In this document: positions 1 through 9,380 of the stretch, one piece after another
Layout: every line of letters begins with the position of its first letter
Position numbering within the stretch: the first letter of the stretch is position 1
Assembly: GCA_022560735.1 (NCBI GenBank)
Contig: JADFSO010000004.1
Coordinates: forward strand, 1-64,000
Source of the DNA: Pseudomonadota bacterium
GTDB lineage: Bacteria > Pseudomonadota > Gammaproteobacteria > Steroidobacterales > MnTg04
Length of the DNA: 64,000 nucleotides
Direction: 5' to 3'
The notes under the pieces: generated by a model
What the model was told of the DNA's origin: nothing
What the model saw: only the letters and a program-made list of their open reading frames with translations
Databases searched by the model: none
Translations under genes and position numbers: made by a program

Positions 1-2
1 AC

Positions 3-785
3 AAAGGGTATCGGGCTGTCAGTCAGGATCTGACGCTAAACATTACCACGACCGCCGCGGACGGCTGCAACGGGACCTTGCAGGCGGGGATTCTCTATTC
101 CATCCATGCCTTAACGCCGTCGGAAGAGTCCATGCACCCGGCGGTTCGCCTGCTGGCGCAAAGAAATATTATCAAGTCCGAAATGGGCAGGAGCCTTTGC
201 CGTGGCATAGAGGCCACCCGGACAGCCGACGCCACGGGTTTTATCGACCGTTTTATCCGGGTCAACCGTAATGAAATCTGGCCGGATTCCTATGCCGAAA
301 CCGGCATTCTGGTGCGGGGCTTCGGGCCGAGCGATGCCACGGGCAGCGAAATCACAGCGTCCAATAATAACGTATCGCAAGGCGTTGGTAATGCGACGAC
401 GGCAATGCAAATCGGGCCGGCCTCGACGGATGTCGTCTCGCTAGAGAAGAACCTGCTTGCGGCAGGTCCGGACGGGGCGGGCTTGGCCATATTTGGCGAG
501 GCAATCATTCCTTCCGGTGGCGTTCCGCTTCAGATCAAGGCCGTTCGGAACAGCATCACCGGCGGCATGTTCGGGATCATGGTCGACGATTCTGTCTGGG
601 CCAGCAATATCACCGGCAATTCGCTCGTTGGTGATCCGTCGAATGACGAATCGGGGGATATCGCGGTGTGTGACGACAGTGCGAATCCGCTTGATCGACG
701 CAACAAAAGCACCGGCTATGAGTTCGCCCTCTCGGTAGGTATGGGTATGGATGATTGTTCCTCGCTGTTGCCGGCGGCAAACTAA
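3..785 (+). CDS. beta-helix-like protein, 5'-truncated by window edge
   Basis: The reading frame is open from position 3 to the TAA at 783-785, so only the C-terminal part (about 260 residues) is visible. The TTG at 78 is the first possible internal start, but codons before it read as ordinary protein, so the true start lies outside the window. The visible part has repeated short stretches in which Asn/Gly turns alternate with small hydrophobic strands (for example ITASNNNVSQG, IKAVRNSITGGMFGI, WASNITGNSL). This pattern is typical of right-handed parallel beta-helix proteins such as the pectate-lyase/NosD-like fold. No catalytic motif or membrane segment is visible. The function is unknown and the fold assignment is by pattern only. 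Confidence 0.5.
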   Translation, partial: KGYRAVSQDLTLNITTTAADGCNGTLQAGILYSIHALTPSEESMHPAVRLLAQRNIIKSEMGRSLCRGIEATRTADATGFIDRFIRVNRNEIWPDSYAETGILVRGFGPSDATGSEITASNNNVSQGVGNATTAMQIGPASTDVVSLEKNLLAAGPDGAGLAIFGEAIIPSGGVPLQIKAVRNSITGGMFGIMVDDSVWASNITGNSLVGDPSNDESGDIAVCDDSANPLDRRNKSTGYEFALSVGMGMDDCSSLLPAAN

Positions 786-1174
786 GCCTTTCGTCTCCAC
801 CAAAAGCAGCCGCGCCGGACGATGATGCCGTCACCGTCTGGTGCGGCAGTTGCCGGGGCTAGAAGGGCGGTCCCCATACAAAGCGGAGTCTTCGGTCGGC
901 CGCAAAAGCTCCCGCATTCCGGCGATTTAAAAACCAGTGCTATCCTCCCCGGGTCGAGTGGGATGAACTATTCTCCCGCTTGCGGAAATACAGTCCACCG
1001 CCGCCGGAGGTCATGGCGTCACCCGGTTTCTTTGCAGGCGCTTTGATTTTGATTGCTGTTAATATTTGACGCCTAAAGTTACCCATGGGCTACCGGGTCG
1101 GTTACGACCGGAACCGGGTGTCGATGGACTTTGACGGATTCGTATGAGCCTCAAACCCTTTAAGATCGGAAGCA
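786..1174. other. intergenic region, no gene seen
   Basis: There are 389 bases between the beta-helix-like gene and the phosphatase gene. A 74-codon open frame at 822-1046 has no recognisable protein features or ribosome binding site. I see no tRNA, strong terminator or consensus promoter. The last bases before the phosphatase start (ggaagca) can serve as its ribosome binding site. Confidence 0.5.
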
Positions 1175-1666
1175 ATGAACGATAAACCGCGGTGTAGCGT
1201 ACTTTTTGTCTGCATGGGCAATATCTGCCGCTCGCCGACGGCGGAGGGGGTGTTTCGCCATTTGCTCGGGCGCGAGGCGCCGGAGCTGGACGTGGAGATA
1301 GACTCCGCCGGTACCCACGCCTACCACATCGGCGATCAGCCGGATCAGCGCGCCCAGGCCGCGGCGATCCGGCGCGGCATCGATCTGAGTACGATCCGGG
1401 CGCGCAAGGTCAGCGCCAACGATTTTGCCCGTTTCGACCTGATCCTGGCGATGGATGAGGACAACCTCGCGTTGCTGGTCGATTTCTGCCCGCCGGATCA
1501 GCGCCACAAGCTGCGCCTGTTCCTGGAATACGCGGTCGAAGCGGGCGTGGAAAACGTCCCCGATCCGTATTACGGCGGCGCGAACGGTTTTGAGCAGGTC
1601 CTCGACCTGGTCGAAGTCGCCGCGCTGGGACTGATCAGCGAGCTGCGCGCAGGACAGGCTGCCTGA
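1175..1666 (+). CDS. low-molecular-weight protein-tyrosine phosphatase
   Basis: The 163-residue protein hydrolyses phosphotyrosine (or low-molecular-weight phosphoesters) in the cytoplasm. The P-loop CMGNICRS lies at residues 13-20, giving nucleophile Cys13 and Arg19. The general-acid loop is PDPYYGG with Asp130. Length and motif order match the family (about 150-165 residues). In bacteria such enzymes are often paired with tyrosine kinases of exopolysaccharide synthesis, but no kinase or capsule gene is nearby, so the substrate cannot be inferred. The gene is convergent with rne and the two share a hairpin terminator. The start at ATG 1175 is supported by an upstream ggaag. Confidence 0.92.
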   Translation: MNDKPRCSVLFVCMGNICRSPTAEGVFRHLLGREAPELDVEIDSAGTHAYHIGDQPDQRAQAAAIRRGIDLSTIRARKVSANDFARFDLILAMDEDNLALLVDFCPPDQRHKLRLFLEYAVEAGVENVPDPYYGGANGFEQVLDLVEVAALGLISELRAGQAA

Positions 1667-1682
1667 GATCAGGGACAAAAAA

Positions 1683-1704
1683 AGGCCGGCATTATCGCCG
1701 GCCT
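1683..1704. terminator. bidirectional rho-independent terminator
   Basis: An 8-bp perfect stem (aggccggc/gccggcct) with a 6-base loop is preceded by a run of seven A and followed by gttttg. It lies between the convergent phosphatase and rne genes and can stop transcription from both sides. Confidence 0.8.
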
Positions 1705-1729
1705 GTTTTGCTGATATCGAACCACCGGG

Positions 1730-4372
1730 TTACCAATCGTCACGACGGCCCGGGCCGCTTCTCTCCCCCGTCGGACTGGAGGTGTAGACGGTGCGGGTTT
1801 CTTTGTTCGCCGTTTTGACGGGTTTTGGCTCGGCTGCCTGGCTTTCTTTTTGCGTGCCGGTGGCAGGTTGATCAGCCTTGGAGGCAGTTTCCATGTCTGC
1901 CTGGCTTTTCTGCGCCACCGGTTCCGGTGGCCGCTTTGCAACCGCTTCGGTTTTTGCATCCGCGGTCTTTCCATCTGCGACCGGGCGGCTGTCTGGCGGG
2001 GATTCTTTGTTGACCGCCGGTTGTGGTGAAGGCGACTCCGCCGCTGCTGCCGCGGGGGTCGTTTGTTTATCGGCAGGGGTCTTGCCGTCGGCTTTGGGCG
2101 CGCCTGCCTGATCCGTGCCGGCTAGTGGCATCGGCTTCGGGCTCTCGTGCTTTGCCAGCGGCTGGGTGCTGGTGAAATCGGTCGTCTGGCTGGCAGTCTG
2201 TGTGGCGTCAGTCGTGGCAGCCGCTGGGGAGGATTCCGGTTTTTCAGATTTGCGGCGTTCAGTCTGACTTCGGCTGCGGTCGCCGCGCGTGGTCCGTCCG
2301 GGCCCGCGCTGTGGCCTGCGTGACCGGGTCTCGCTCCGCTCCTTGCTGTCCTGCTCGCTGGGCGTCGATGGCTGTGCCTTGGCGGCCTGGCCCTGGCTGT
2401 CCTGGGTACTGCCCCCGCGGCCACGGCGGCCACGGCGGCGGGACGGTTTTTTGGTCTGGCTTTTGTCGCCTGCTTTTTCCGCGGCGCCAGCCGTTCTTTG
2501 GCGGTCGCTTTTTGCGGCTGTCCGGCCGCCGGCTGACTGCCGATTGTCGCGCCGCGCAGCGGAGGACTGACCCCTTCCGCGAGTACTGCCGGTGCGTCCG
2601 GCCGCGGGTTTCTTCCGGCCGCTGGATCGTCTGCCGCTGCCGGCGTGCCTGGGTTTGCTCTTTTCGCCCAGACCCAGCAATCCGAGCAGGCTGGCAAACA
2701 GCCCGGGTCCTTTCTTCCGGGCCCTTGCGGATTTTTTGCGCGCCGTCGCGGCCGGGAGCTTGGTGTCCGGCACGATACTGGCAACCGCCGGTTGTGCGGC
2801 CAGTTCCTTTTCGCCGGTAATCAGGTCCAGCGTGGCGCTGTCATCCGTGGTCGTTGCCATCTCGTAGGACAGCCCGTTGTTTTCCGGTTGCCCGGATTCA
2901 TCATCGCGAATGCGGCGGATCTCGAAATTCGGTGTTTCCATATCCGCATTCGGGACGATGATGATCTTTATCCCGGCCCGTTCTTCCAGCTTCGAAACCC
3001 ACTCGCGTTTTTCGTTGAGCAGATAGGTGCCGATGCTGACCGGTACCTGGGCGATGACCTTGGCCGTGTGCTCCTTGCGGGTTTCTTCGCCAAGCAGGCG
3101 CAGGATCGCCAGCGACAAGGAGTCGACGTCGCGGATCGTGCCGGACCCGCTGCAGCGCGGGCAGACAATCTGAGTGGACTCGCCGAGCGAGGGCCGCAGT
3201 CTCTGGCGCGACATTTCCAGCAGGCCGAAGCGGGAAATCCGGCCGATCTGCACCCGCGCGCGGTCCTGCTTGACGGCTTCGTGCAACCGCTGCTCGACCT
3301 CGCGCTGGTGGCGGCTCTGCGACATATCGATGAAATCGATGACGATCAGGCCGCCGATGTCCCTGAGCCTGAATTGCCTGGCGATTTCGTCGGCAGCTTC
3401 GAGGTTGGTGTTGAAGGCGGTGGCTTCGATGTCGCCGCCCTTGGTCGCCCGGGCCGAGTTGATGTCGATCGAGATCAGCGCCTCGGTGTGGTCGATGACC
3501 ACGCTGCCGCCGGATGGCAGGATCACCTTGTGCGAGAAGGCGGACTGGATCTGGCTCTCGATCTGGAAGCGGGTAAACAGCGGCACGGATTTGTCATCGT
3601 AGTACTTGAGCTTGCCGAGGTTGTTCGGCATGACCCGCTCGACAAATTCTTTCGCCTCGTTAAAGGTTTCTTCATCGTCAATGAGAATCTCGCCAATGTC
3701 GTCGGACAAATGATCGCGCAAGGCGCGGATCACCGCGTTGCTTTCCTGGTAGATCAGGAACGGCGAGGGGCGCTCGACCGCGGCGCGCTTGATCGCCTCC
3801 CAGATCCGCATCAGGTAATCGAGATCCCAGCCCAGTTCTTCGTCGCCGCGGCCGACGCCTGCGGTGCGGACGATAACGCCCATCCCCGGGTCGACGTTCA
3901 GCTCGCGCAGCGAATCGCGGACCAGGTCGCGGTCTTCGCCGGTGATCCGGCGGGACACGCCCCCGGCGCGCGGGTTATTGGGCATCAGGACGATGAAGCG
4001 GCCGGCCAGGCTGATAAAGGAGGTCAGCGCCGCACCCTTGGTGCCGCGTTCGATTTTCTCGATCTGGACGACGATCTCCTGGCCTTCGCGGAGCACATCC
4101 TTGATGTTGATGCGCGAGCCTGGCTCGGGTTCTGTCACGAAGTATTCGCGCGAAATCTCCTTGAGCGGGAGAAAGCCATGGCGCTGAGCCCCGTATTCTA
4201 CAAATGCCGCTTCGAGGCTGGGCTCGATGCGGGTTATTTTTCCTTTGTAGATATTGGCTTTTTTCTGTTCCCGGCTGGGGACCTCTATATCAAGATCGTA
4301 TAATTTCTGGCCATCTACCATGGCCATCCGCAACTCTTCCTGCTGAGTCGCATTGATTAGCATTCTTTTCAT
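1730..4372 (-). CDS. rne: ribonuclease E
   Basis: This 880-residue endoribonuclease is the core of the RNA degradosome and processes rRNA, tRNA and mRNA at the inner membrane. The catalytic half is complete: S1 RNA-binding domain at about residues 35-120, DNase I-like domain with metal ligands Asp303 ([11 protein letters not shown]) and Asp346 (LIVIDFIDM), and the zinc link CPRC with Cys404 and Cys407. These numbers equal those of the E. coli enzyme. Residues from about 520 to the end are low-complexity, rich in Arg, Lys, Pro, Ala, Gln and Glu, as expected for the disordered scaffold that binds partner proteins. That tail is shorter than in E. coli (1061 residues). The start ATG 4372 has an AGCAGGT ribosome binding site. 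The gene is divergent from rluC, as in E. coli. Confidence 0.97.
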   Translation of the reverse strand: MKRMLINATQQEELRMAMVDGQKLYDLDIEVPSREQKKANIYKGKITRIEPSLEAAFVEYGAQRHGFLPLKEISREYFVTEPEPGSRINIKDVLREGQEIVVQIEKIERGTKGAALTSFISLAGRFIVLMPNNPRAGGVSRRITGEDRDLVRDSLRELNVDPGMGVIVRTAGVGRGDEELGWDLDYLMRIWEAIKRAAVERPSPFLIYQESNAVIRALRDHLSDDIGEILIDDEETFNEAKEFVERVMPNNLGKLKYYDDKSVPLFTRFQIESQIQSAFSHKVILPSGGSVVIDHTEALISIDINSARATKGGDIEATAFNTNLEAADEIARQFRLRDIGGLIVIDFIDMSQSRHQREVEQRLHEAVKQDRARVQIGRISRFGLLEMSRQRLRPSLGESTQIVCPRCSGSGTIRDVDSLSLAILRLLGEETRKEHTAKVIAQVPVSIGTYLLNEKREWVSKLEERAGIKIIIVPNADMETPNFEIRRIRDDESGQPENNGLSYEMATTTDDSATLDLITGEKELAAQPAVASIVPDTKLPAATARKKSARARKKGPGLFASLLGLLGLGEKSKPRHAGSGRRSSGRKKPAAGRTGSTRGRGQSSAARRDNRQSAGGRTAAKSDRQRTAGAAEKAGDKSQTKKPSRRRGRRGRGGSTQDSQGQAAKAQPSTPSEQDSKERSETRSRRPQRGPGRTTRGDRSRSQTERRKSEKPESSPAAATTDATQTASQTTDFTSTQPLAKHESPKPMPLAGTDQAGAPKADGKTPADKQTTPAAAAAESPSPQPAVNKESPPDSRPVADGKTADAKTEAVAKRPPEPVAQKSQADMETASKADQPATGTQKESQAAEPKPVKTANKETRTVYTSSPTGERSGPGRRDDW

Positions 4373-4775
4373 GTAAACCTGCTCGCATAGTGTTTATTGC
4401 CACGCGCCGGCACACCTCGTGTTCGGGAATCTGCGCAACTGTCTGTTGGCTTATTTGCATAATGTTCAATTCAGCCCATCCCTCGGGATCGGCGCCAATT
4501 CATGCTGATTCGAGCCTGGTTCATTTGCGGGACTTTGCTGCCAGATTTGTCTGACCCAGGGAGCCCGGCGGACCAGGGAGGGTGTTCAGCGACGGCTATC
4601 GTTAATCCGGAAAACCGGTTGTTGTGTCGTCCGGCACGGAATGATCCACGCCATCATTAAAACTATAGGCATGGCGTCTGCAGACTTTATCCGCGTTTCT
4701 GCCATGTCTGCGGTACTATAGCAACCTGGCCGGGGATCATCAATCCGTTTTATTTCAACTTTGCCGGGTTCCCCA
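4373..4775. other. rne-rluC divergent intergenic region
   Basis: About 400 bases separate the divergent rne and rluC starts. In E. coli the long rne 5' leader mediates feedback control by RNase E itself. A leader of similar length could exist here, but I do not see the E. coli hairpins by eye. A tactat element at about 4713-4718 could be a -10 box for rluC, with a poor -35. No coding sequence is supported. Confidence 0.4.
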
Positions 4776-5729
4776 TTGAAAAATAAGCAATTTTCCACAC
4801 AAGGCGTACGTCACGTCGAAGTTGACCGCGAAAGCGACGGTCAACGGATCGACAACTTCCTGTTGCGCGAACTCAAGGGCATACCGAGGACCCGCATCTA
4901 TCGCCTGTTGCGCAAGGGAGAAGTCAGGGTCAATGGCGGCCGCGCGAAGCCCAGCCAGCGGATCGTCGTTGGCGACAAGGTCAGGATTCCCCCGGTGCGC
5001 ATGGAACAACGGCCGGATGCCGCCGCCGCACCCGGGCGCCTGGAGCAGCTGCGCCAGCAGGTTATTTTCGAAAATGCCGATTACCTGGTCATCGACAAAC
5101 CATCCGGAATGGCGGTCCACGGGGGTAGCGGCATCAGTCTCGGGGTCATCGAGATTTTGCGGCAGGATACAAAATGGGCGAGTCTTGAGCTGGCGCATCG
5201 GCTCGACCGGTCGACCAGCGGTTGCCTGGTGCTGGCGAAAAAGAAAAGCAGCCTGCGCTGGATCCATCAGTTGCTGCGGGAAGGGCGGGTCGAAAAGCAT
5301 TATCTCGCCCTGGTCCGCGGCCAGTGGCAACTCGGCAGCAAATGGATCGATGCGCCGCTGCAAACCCATACCCGGCGTTCCGGCGAAAGACATGTCACCG
5401 TCGCTGCCGCCGGCAAAAAGGCGCGCACCCAATTCGTTCCGCAAACCTTTTACCGGGAAGCGACGTTAATGTCGGTGGTACCGGCCACCGGGCGCACCCA
5501 CCAGATCCGGGTGCATGCGGCCCATGCCGGCCACCCGCTGGCGGGCGATGCGCGTTATGGCGATGGCGAATTCAACCGGCGCATGGAGCGAAAAAGACTG
5601 CGGCGCCTGTTCCTGCATGCGCAGGCACTGAATTTTACGACGCCGAGCGGGGACGAATTGCTGCTCAGTGCGCCGTTGCCTGCCGAGCTGACCCGGGTCC
5701 TGGATCGAATGAAAGCCAAACCGAGCTGA
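4776..5729 (+). CDS. rluC: 23S rRNA pseudouridine(955/2504/2580) synthase RluC
   Basis: The protein (about 317 residues) isomerises three uridines of 23S rRNA to pseudouridine. An S4-like RNA-binding domain comes first (GQRIDNFLLRELKG...RIYRLLRKGEVRVNGGR). The RluA-family catalytic domain follows, with HRLDRSTSGCLVLAKK carrying the catalytic Asp, and later GRTHQIRVHAAHAGHPLAGD. Position next to rne on the opposite strand fits RluC rather than RluA or RluD. There is no ATG near the N-terminus. TTG at 4776 is chosen because it follows a weak ggg and leaves a normal-length N-terminus; TTG 4761 is in the same frame and possible. Confidence 0.93.
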   Translation: MKNKQFSTQGVRHVEVDRESDGQRIDNFLLRELKGIPRTRIYRLLRKGEVRVNGGRAKPSQRIVVGDKVRIPPVRMEQRPDAAAAPGRLEQLRQQVIFENADYLVIDKPSGMAVHGGSGISLGVIEILRQDTKWASLELAHRLDRSTSGCLVLAKKKSSLRWIHQLLREGRVEKHYLALVRGQWQLGSKWIDAPLQTHTRRSGERHVTVAAAGKKARTQFVPQTFYREATLMSVVPATGRTHQIRVHAAHAGHPLAGDARYGDGEFNRRMERKRLRRLFLHAQALNFTTPSGDELLLSAPLPAELTRVLDRMKAKPS

Positions 5730-5742
5730 TCGCTGCGCGCGC

Positions 5743-6339
5743 TCAGGGTATTGCGAGTCCCAGGGAGCGCAGGGCCTGCGCCAGCCAGATCAGCGGCAGG
5801 CCGACCAGGGCCGTCGGGTCCCGGGTCTTGATTTCTTTCACCAGCGCGATACCGAGACCTTCGGATTTGAAGCTGCCGGCACAATCCAGCGCTTGCTCAC
5901 GGTTGAGATAATCCTCGATCATGGCAGCGTCCAGCCGGCGGAAAAATACCGCGGTGGTATCGAGATGCGCCAGGCAGTTCCGGCCGGGCGGGGGGATGAT
6001 ATACACGGCGGTATGGAAATCCATGGCTTGCCCGGATGCCGAGCGCAGCTGAGAGCTGGCCGCCGGCCGGTCGAGCGGCTTGCCGACGATCCGGCCGTTG
6101 ACGGTGGCGACCTGGTCCGAGCCGATAATAATGGCATCCGGGTGGCGTTCGGCCACGGCTTCGGCTTTCAATTGCGCAAGCCTTACGGCCATTTGCGCAG
6201 CGGATTCGCCCGGCCGATGGTTTTCATCGATATCGGCGGCGACGCAGCGAAACTCGAGCGCCAGCCTGGCCAGCAATTGCCGGCGATAGCGCGAGCCAGA
6301 GGCCAGTATCAGCTCAGTTGAGGTGGTTTTGCTTTGCAT
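5743..6339 (-). CDS. Maf/YceF family nucleotide pyrophosphatase
   Basis: Maf-family enzymes hydrolyse non-canonical nucleoside triphosphates; the YceF subgroup prefers 7-methyl-GTP. The N-terminal signature LILASGSRYRRQLLARL, the IIGSDQVATVNGRIVGKP motif and the C-terminal CAGSFKSEGLGIAL...TALVGLPLIWL all follow the YceF pattern. ATG 6339 (MQSKTTSTELIL) is preferred because homologues begin just before LILAS. The frame is open to 6369 upstream. Length is about 198 residues, usual for the family. Its place between rluC and rpmF is conserved in gammaproteobacteria. The usual yceD (DUF177) neighbour is absent. Confidence 0.93.
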   Translation of the reverse strand: MQSKTTSTELILASGSRYRRQLLARLALEFRCVAADIDENHRPGESAAQMAVRLAQLKAEAVAERHPDAIIIGSDQVATVNGRIVGKPLDRPAASSQLRSASGQAMDFHTAVYIIPPPGRNCLAHLDTTAVFFRRLDAAMIEDYLNREQALDCAGSFKSEGLGIALVKEIKTRDPTALVGLPLIWLAQALRSLGLAIP

Positions 6340-6401
6340 ATAAATATCTTCGGTGTCTGTCCAAACCATGGGGGGAAACAGTAATTGTCGCCGATTCAGT
6401 T

Positions 6402-6430
6402 TTGACTCTTATTTTCTCGCATTTTATACT
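6402..6430 (+). promoter_or_regulatory. near-consensus sigma70 promoter for rpmF-plsX-fabH
   Basis: TTGACT at 6402-6407 and TATACT at 6425-6430 are separated by exactly 17 bases. Each hexamer differs from consensus at one position. It points toward rpmF and would give a leader of about 265 nt. This region (6340-6702) is otherwise without a convincing gene; a 64-codon frame from 6461 to 6655 has no recognisable features. Confidence 0.75.
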
Positions 6431-6702
6431 TGCTCGGATACGCCGAGCGTGTTGCCAGTTATGCTGGACGTTTCGACCACGGCCGGCAAAAAGCGGGCTG
6501 TGAGCGCAAACTACGCACTGGCTAGTTTTACCCGGCTCGGAGGGCCGCTGCAATCAGCCAATGACGGGGATTGCCGAAAAACTTGCAGACAATCGGTGGC
6601 TGGCGATGCTCAGCGGCCCATAGCAGATTTGAAAAACCTGGCGAGTCGTGGCTAACGCCGCGATTCGGGCAGGATCATAAACGCCAGATTCAGGAGATAT
6701 CC

Positions 6703-6897
6703 ATGGCTGTACAAAAAAGCCGCAGAACACCATCTACACGTGGAATGCGTCGTGGGCACGACAAGCTGAAAGAGCCGACGCTGGCCATCGACAAGACCAG
6801 CGGCGAAACCCATCGCCGGCACCACATCAGCGCTGACGGGTTTTACCGTGGTGAGCGCGTGGTCGAGGTGAAAGTCAAAGCGGAAGAGCAGGAATAG
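6703..6897 (+). CDS. rpmF: 50S ribosomal protein L32
   Basis: This 64-residue protein of the large ribosomal subunit begins [17 protein letters not shown] and contains [17 protein letters not shown], both typical of L32. It is the non-zinc form, with no cysteine pairs, as in most gammaproteobacteria. The start ATG 6703 follows a clear caggaga ribosome binding site; an in-frame upstream extension to 6571 has no support. It is the first gene of the rpmF-plsX-fabH cluster, an arrangement that couples ribosome and phospholipid synthesis in E. coli. Confidence 0.96.
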   Translation: MAVQKSRRTPSTRGMRRGHDKLKEPTLAIDKTSGETHRRHHISADGFYRGERVVEVKVKAEEQE

Positions 6898-6969
6898 CTG
6901 TTCCACCTGGCGGTTCTGTGAGCGGCCAATCGTGATTGCAAATTTCCCAATCGCTGGCGGATTCGGCCC

Positions 6970-7983
6970 ATGACCCGTTCAATCTGCATCGCTGTCGATG
7001 CGATGAGCGGCGATTATGGCGCGCAGGTCCTGGTGCCCGGGGTGCTGGACCAACTGAAAATCAACCGGGAACTGCGGGTGATCCTGGTTGGCCGGGAAAG
7101 CGTGCTCAGGCCCTGCCTGGAAAATATTCCGGCAGAGCTCGCCAGCCGCGTCAGCTTCCAGGAAGCGAGCCAACTCGTTGCCATGGACGAAGATCCAAGG
7201 ACCGCATTGCGCAAAAAGAAAGATTCGTCGATGCGGGTGGCGATCAACCTGGTCCGTGACGGCCTTGCCGATGCCTGCGTCAGCGCTGGCAATACAGGGG
7301 CATTGATGGCGACCGCAAGATTTGTCCTGCGTACTCTGCCGGGTATCGACCGGCCGGCCATCATCGCGACGATCCCGGCGATCGGCGGCAACACCCATAT
7401 GCTCGATGTCGGGGCCAACTCGCATTGTACCGCCGAGCAACTGTTTCAATTCGGCGTCATGGGGTCAGTCGTCTCCGCGGATATCCACGAACTGAAATCG
7501 CCCCGGGTCGGGCTGTTGAATATCGGCGTCGAGGCGATCAAAGGTACCGAGATAATCCGCGAAGCCGGACGCATGCTGAGCGGCAGCAATCTCAATTACA
7601 TCGGTTTTATCGAGGCCAACGATATTTTCACCGGTCATGTCGATGTCGTGGTCAGCGATGGATTTTCGGGCAATGTTGCGCTAAAAACGCTGGAAGGCGC
7701 GGCGCGGATGATTTCTTCGTATATGCGGGCAGAATTCACCCGGACCTTGTTCAGCCGTATCCAGGGACTGGTTGCCTTACCGGCATTGAAAGCTTTTCGC
7801 AAAAGAACGGATCCGCGCCGTTATAATGGCGCCAGCATGGTTGGTCTGAACGGGATAGTCGTCAAGAGTCACGGCAGTGCCGACCGCATAGCTTTTGGCA
7901 ATGCGATCCAGATCGCACTCGTGGAATGCCAGCAGGGCGTTCCGATACAAATCAGCAAGCTCCTGGAACAGCAGGCAATCTGA
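6970..7983 (+). CDS. plsX: phosphate acyltransferase PlsX
   Basis: PlsX converts acyl-ACP and phosphate to acyl-phosphate, the donor used by PlsY in phospholipid synthesis. The 337-residue protein has the N-terminal AVDAMSGDYGA (usually AMGGD), CVSAGNTGALMATARFVL, LDVGANSHCTAEQLFQFGVMG and the glycine-rich VVSDGFSGNVALKTLEG. These cover the family from end to end. It lies 72 bases after rpmF and is directly followed by fabH with no gap, so the three genes form one operon. Confidence 0.96.
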   Translation: MTRSICIAVDAMSGDYGAQVLVPGVLDQLKINRELRVILVGRESVLRPCLENIPAELASRVSFQEASQLVAMDEDPRTALRKKKDSSMRVAINLVRDGLADACVSAGNTGALMATARFVLRTLPGIDRPAIIATIPAIGGNTHMLDVGANSHCTAEQLFQFGVMGSVVSADIHELKSPRVGLLNIGVEAIKGTEIIREAGRMLSGSNLNYIGFIEANDIFTGHVDVVVSDGFSGNVALKTLEGAARMISSYMRAEFTRTLFSRIQGLVALPALKAFRKRTDPRRYNGASMVGLNGIVVKSHGSADRIAFGNAIQIALVECQQGVPIQISKLLEQQAI

Positions 7984-8949
7984 ATGTACTCGACAATAGC
8001 AGGCACCGGCCGTTACCTGCCGGAAAGAATTCTGACGAATTTCGATCTGGAAAAAATGGTCGATACGACCGACGAATGGATCAGGACACGCAGCGGTATC
8101 GAGCGCAGGCACCTGGCTGCGGAGGGCGAGACGACATCGGATCTTTGTGTCGAGGCGGCGAAAAACGCCATGGACGCCGCCGGAGTGGGTCCCGACGACA
8201 TCGATTTCATCGCTGTCGGAACGACTACGCCGGACCGGATCTTTCCGAACACTGGCGTGCTGGTGCAGGAAAAGCTGGGTATCCACGGTTGTGCGGCCTT
8301 CAGCGTCGAAACCGCCTGCACCGGGTTTATCTATGCCCTGAGCATCACGGATAAATATGTTCGTGCCGGCGAGGCCAAGTGCGCACTGGTCATCGGCGCC
8401 GAACGCCTGAGCAGCATGGTGGACTGGAGCGATCGGAGTACCTGCGTCCTGTTTGGCGATGGCGCCGGCGCAGTCATTCTCAAGCCGGCCGAGGAACCAG
8501 GACTGGTATCGACCCATCTGCATGCCGATGGCAAGTACAAGGACCTGCTGTATTTTCCGTCCGGGATTTCAGAAAACTTCGAGCAGTTGAAGAAAGGCAA
8601 CGATTACATCCGGATGAGCGGCAACGAGGTTTTCAAGGTTGCGGTCAGGACCTTGCATAGAATTGTCGAGGAAACCCTGGAAAAGCAGCAACTGAAAAAG
8701 TCGGATATAGACTGGCTGATTCCCCACCAGGCGAATATGAGAATCATCCGGGCCACGGCGAAAAAGCTCGGCATGCCGATGGAACGGGTGATCCAGACGG
8801 TCAAGGATCATGGCAATACGTCGGCTGCATCGGTCCCGATGGCGCTGGATGTCGCAGTTCGGGATGGCCGTATCCAGCGCGGGGATACCTTGCTCATGGC
8901 CGCGTTCGGCGGTGGTTTTACCTGGGGTTCGGCGCTGATTAAATACTAA
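7984..8949 (+). CDS. fabH: 3-oxoacyl-ACP synthase III (KAS III)
   Basis: FabH starts fatty acid synthesis by condensing acetyl-CoA with malonyl-ACP. The 321-residue protein carries the full Cys-His-Asn triad: Cys112 in SVETACTGFIYAL, His248 in LIPHQANMRII and Asn278 in DHGNTSAASVP. The ATG is immediately after the plsX stop codon, which suggests translational coupling. In most gammaproteobacteria fabD, fabG and acpP follow. Here the next gene is on the other strand, so the cluster stops early. Confidence 0.97.
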   Translation: MYSTIAGTGRYLPERILTNFDLEKMVDTTDEWIRTRSGIERRHLAAEGETTSDLCVEAAKNAMDAAGVGPDDIDFIAVGTTTPDRIFPNTGVLVQEKLGIHGCAAFSVETACTGFIYALSITDKYVRAGEAKCALVIGAERLSSMVDWSDRSTCVLFGDGAGAVILKPAEEPGLVSTHLHADGKYKDLLYFPSGISENFEQLKKGNDYIRMSGNEVFKVAVRTLHRIVEETLEKQQLKKSDIDWLIPHQANMRIIRATAKKLGMPMERVIQTVKDHGNTSAASVPMALDVAVRDGRIQRGDTLLMAAFGGGFTWGSALIKY

Positions 8950-8968
8950 ATCCTGCAGGGGCGGCGGG

Positions 8969-9154
8969 CTAACAGCCCTGTTTTACGCGTTTCTGCCAGA
9001 CCTCGTACGGGTCCCAGCCCGGATTCGCATCCCGCTCTTCCTTGACCACCGGATCGCCGTGACGTACCTGTTGTTGCCAGAGTGTGTAGGTGTCCCAATG
9101 AAACTGTCCGGTCGCCGAGACAGTGTCTTGCTTGTCTATGGTTTTCGTCTGCAT
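8969..9154 (-). CDS. small hypothetical protein (61 aa)
   Basis: A 61-residue soluble acidic-basic mixed protein rich in Trp and Gln, ending VWQKRVKQGC. It contains two similar segments, WDTYTLWQQQVRHGDP and WDPYEVWQKRVKQGC, so it looks like an internal duplication of a WDxYxxWQxxVxxG unit. A gagg lies about 11 bases before the ATG at 9154. No function is recognised. The repeated, protein-like pattern favours a real gene over a chance frame. Confidence 0.55.
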   Translation of the reverse strand: MQTKTIDKQDTVSATGQFHWDTYTLWQQQVRHGDPVVKEERDANPGWDPYEVWQKRVKQGC

Positions 9155-9224
9155 TTATCGAAAGCCCTCGAGGACTCTTTGTTTTTGTGACAGGGTTCAC
9201 AGTATCCGTTTCAGAGATTTTTGA

Positions 9225-9242
9225 GTGTGAACTGGTTCACAC
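9225..9242. promoter_or_regulatory. operator-like palindrome
   Basis: GTGTGAACTGGTTCACAC is a perfect 8+2+8 inverted repeat. It lies 71 bases upstream of the small protein at 8969-9154 and behind the 3' end of the YkvA gene. Another GGTTCACA occurs at 9194. It looks like a dimer binding site for a helix-turn-helix regulator, but no such regulator is nearby and its identity is unknown. Confidence 0.45.
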
Positions 9243-9380
9243 TTTTGACCGGTGCCGTGGCCCTGTACAATTGCGGCTATCCAAAGAATAGCACCGAAAA
9301 CCACCAAACGGCTGGTATTTAACAATAATCCCGGGTGCGTGGTTACGGCGGCGGCGGATTAAACATAATCCAGGCTGTAA

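Noticed and set aside
822..1046. 74-codon plus-strand frame in the first intergenic region
   Set aside because: Composition and sequence do not look like a protein and no start signal is present. An 18-codon hydrophobic frame at 1012-1068 has a GGAGG too close to its ATG to be convincing.
2645..4303. 552-codon open frame on the plus strand opposite rne
   Set aside because: It is the antisense of a well-supported RNase E gene. Such long antisense frames are common in GC-rich genes and it has no recognisable domains.
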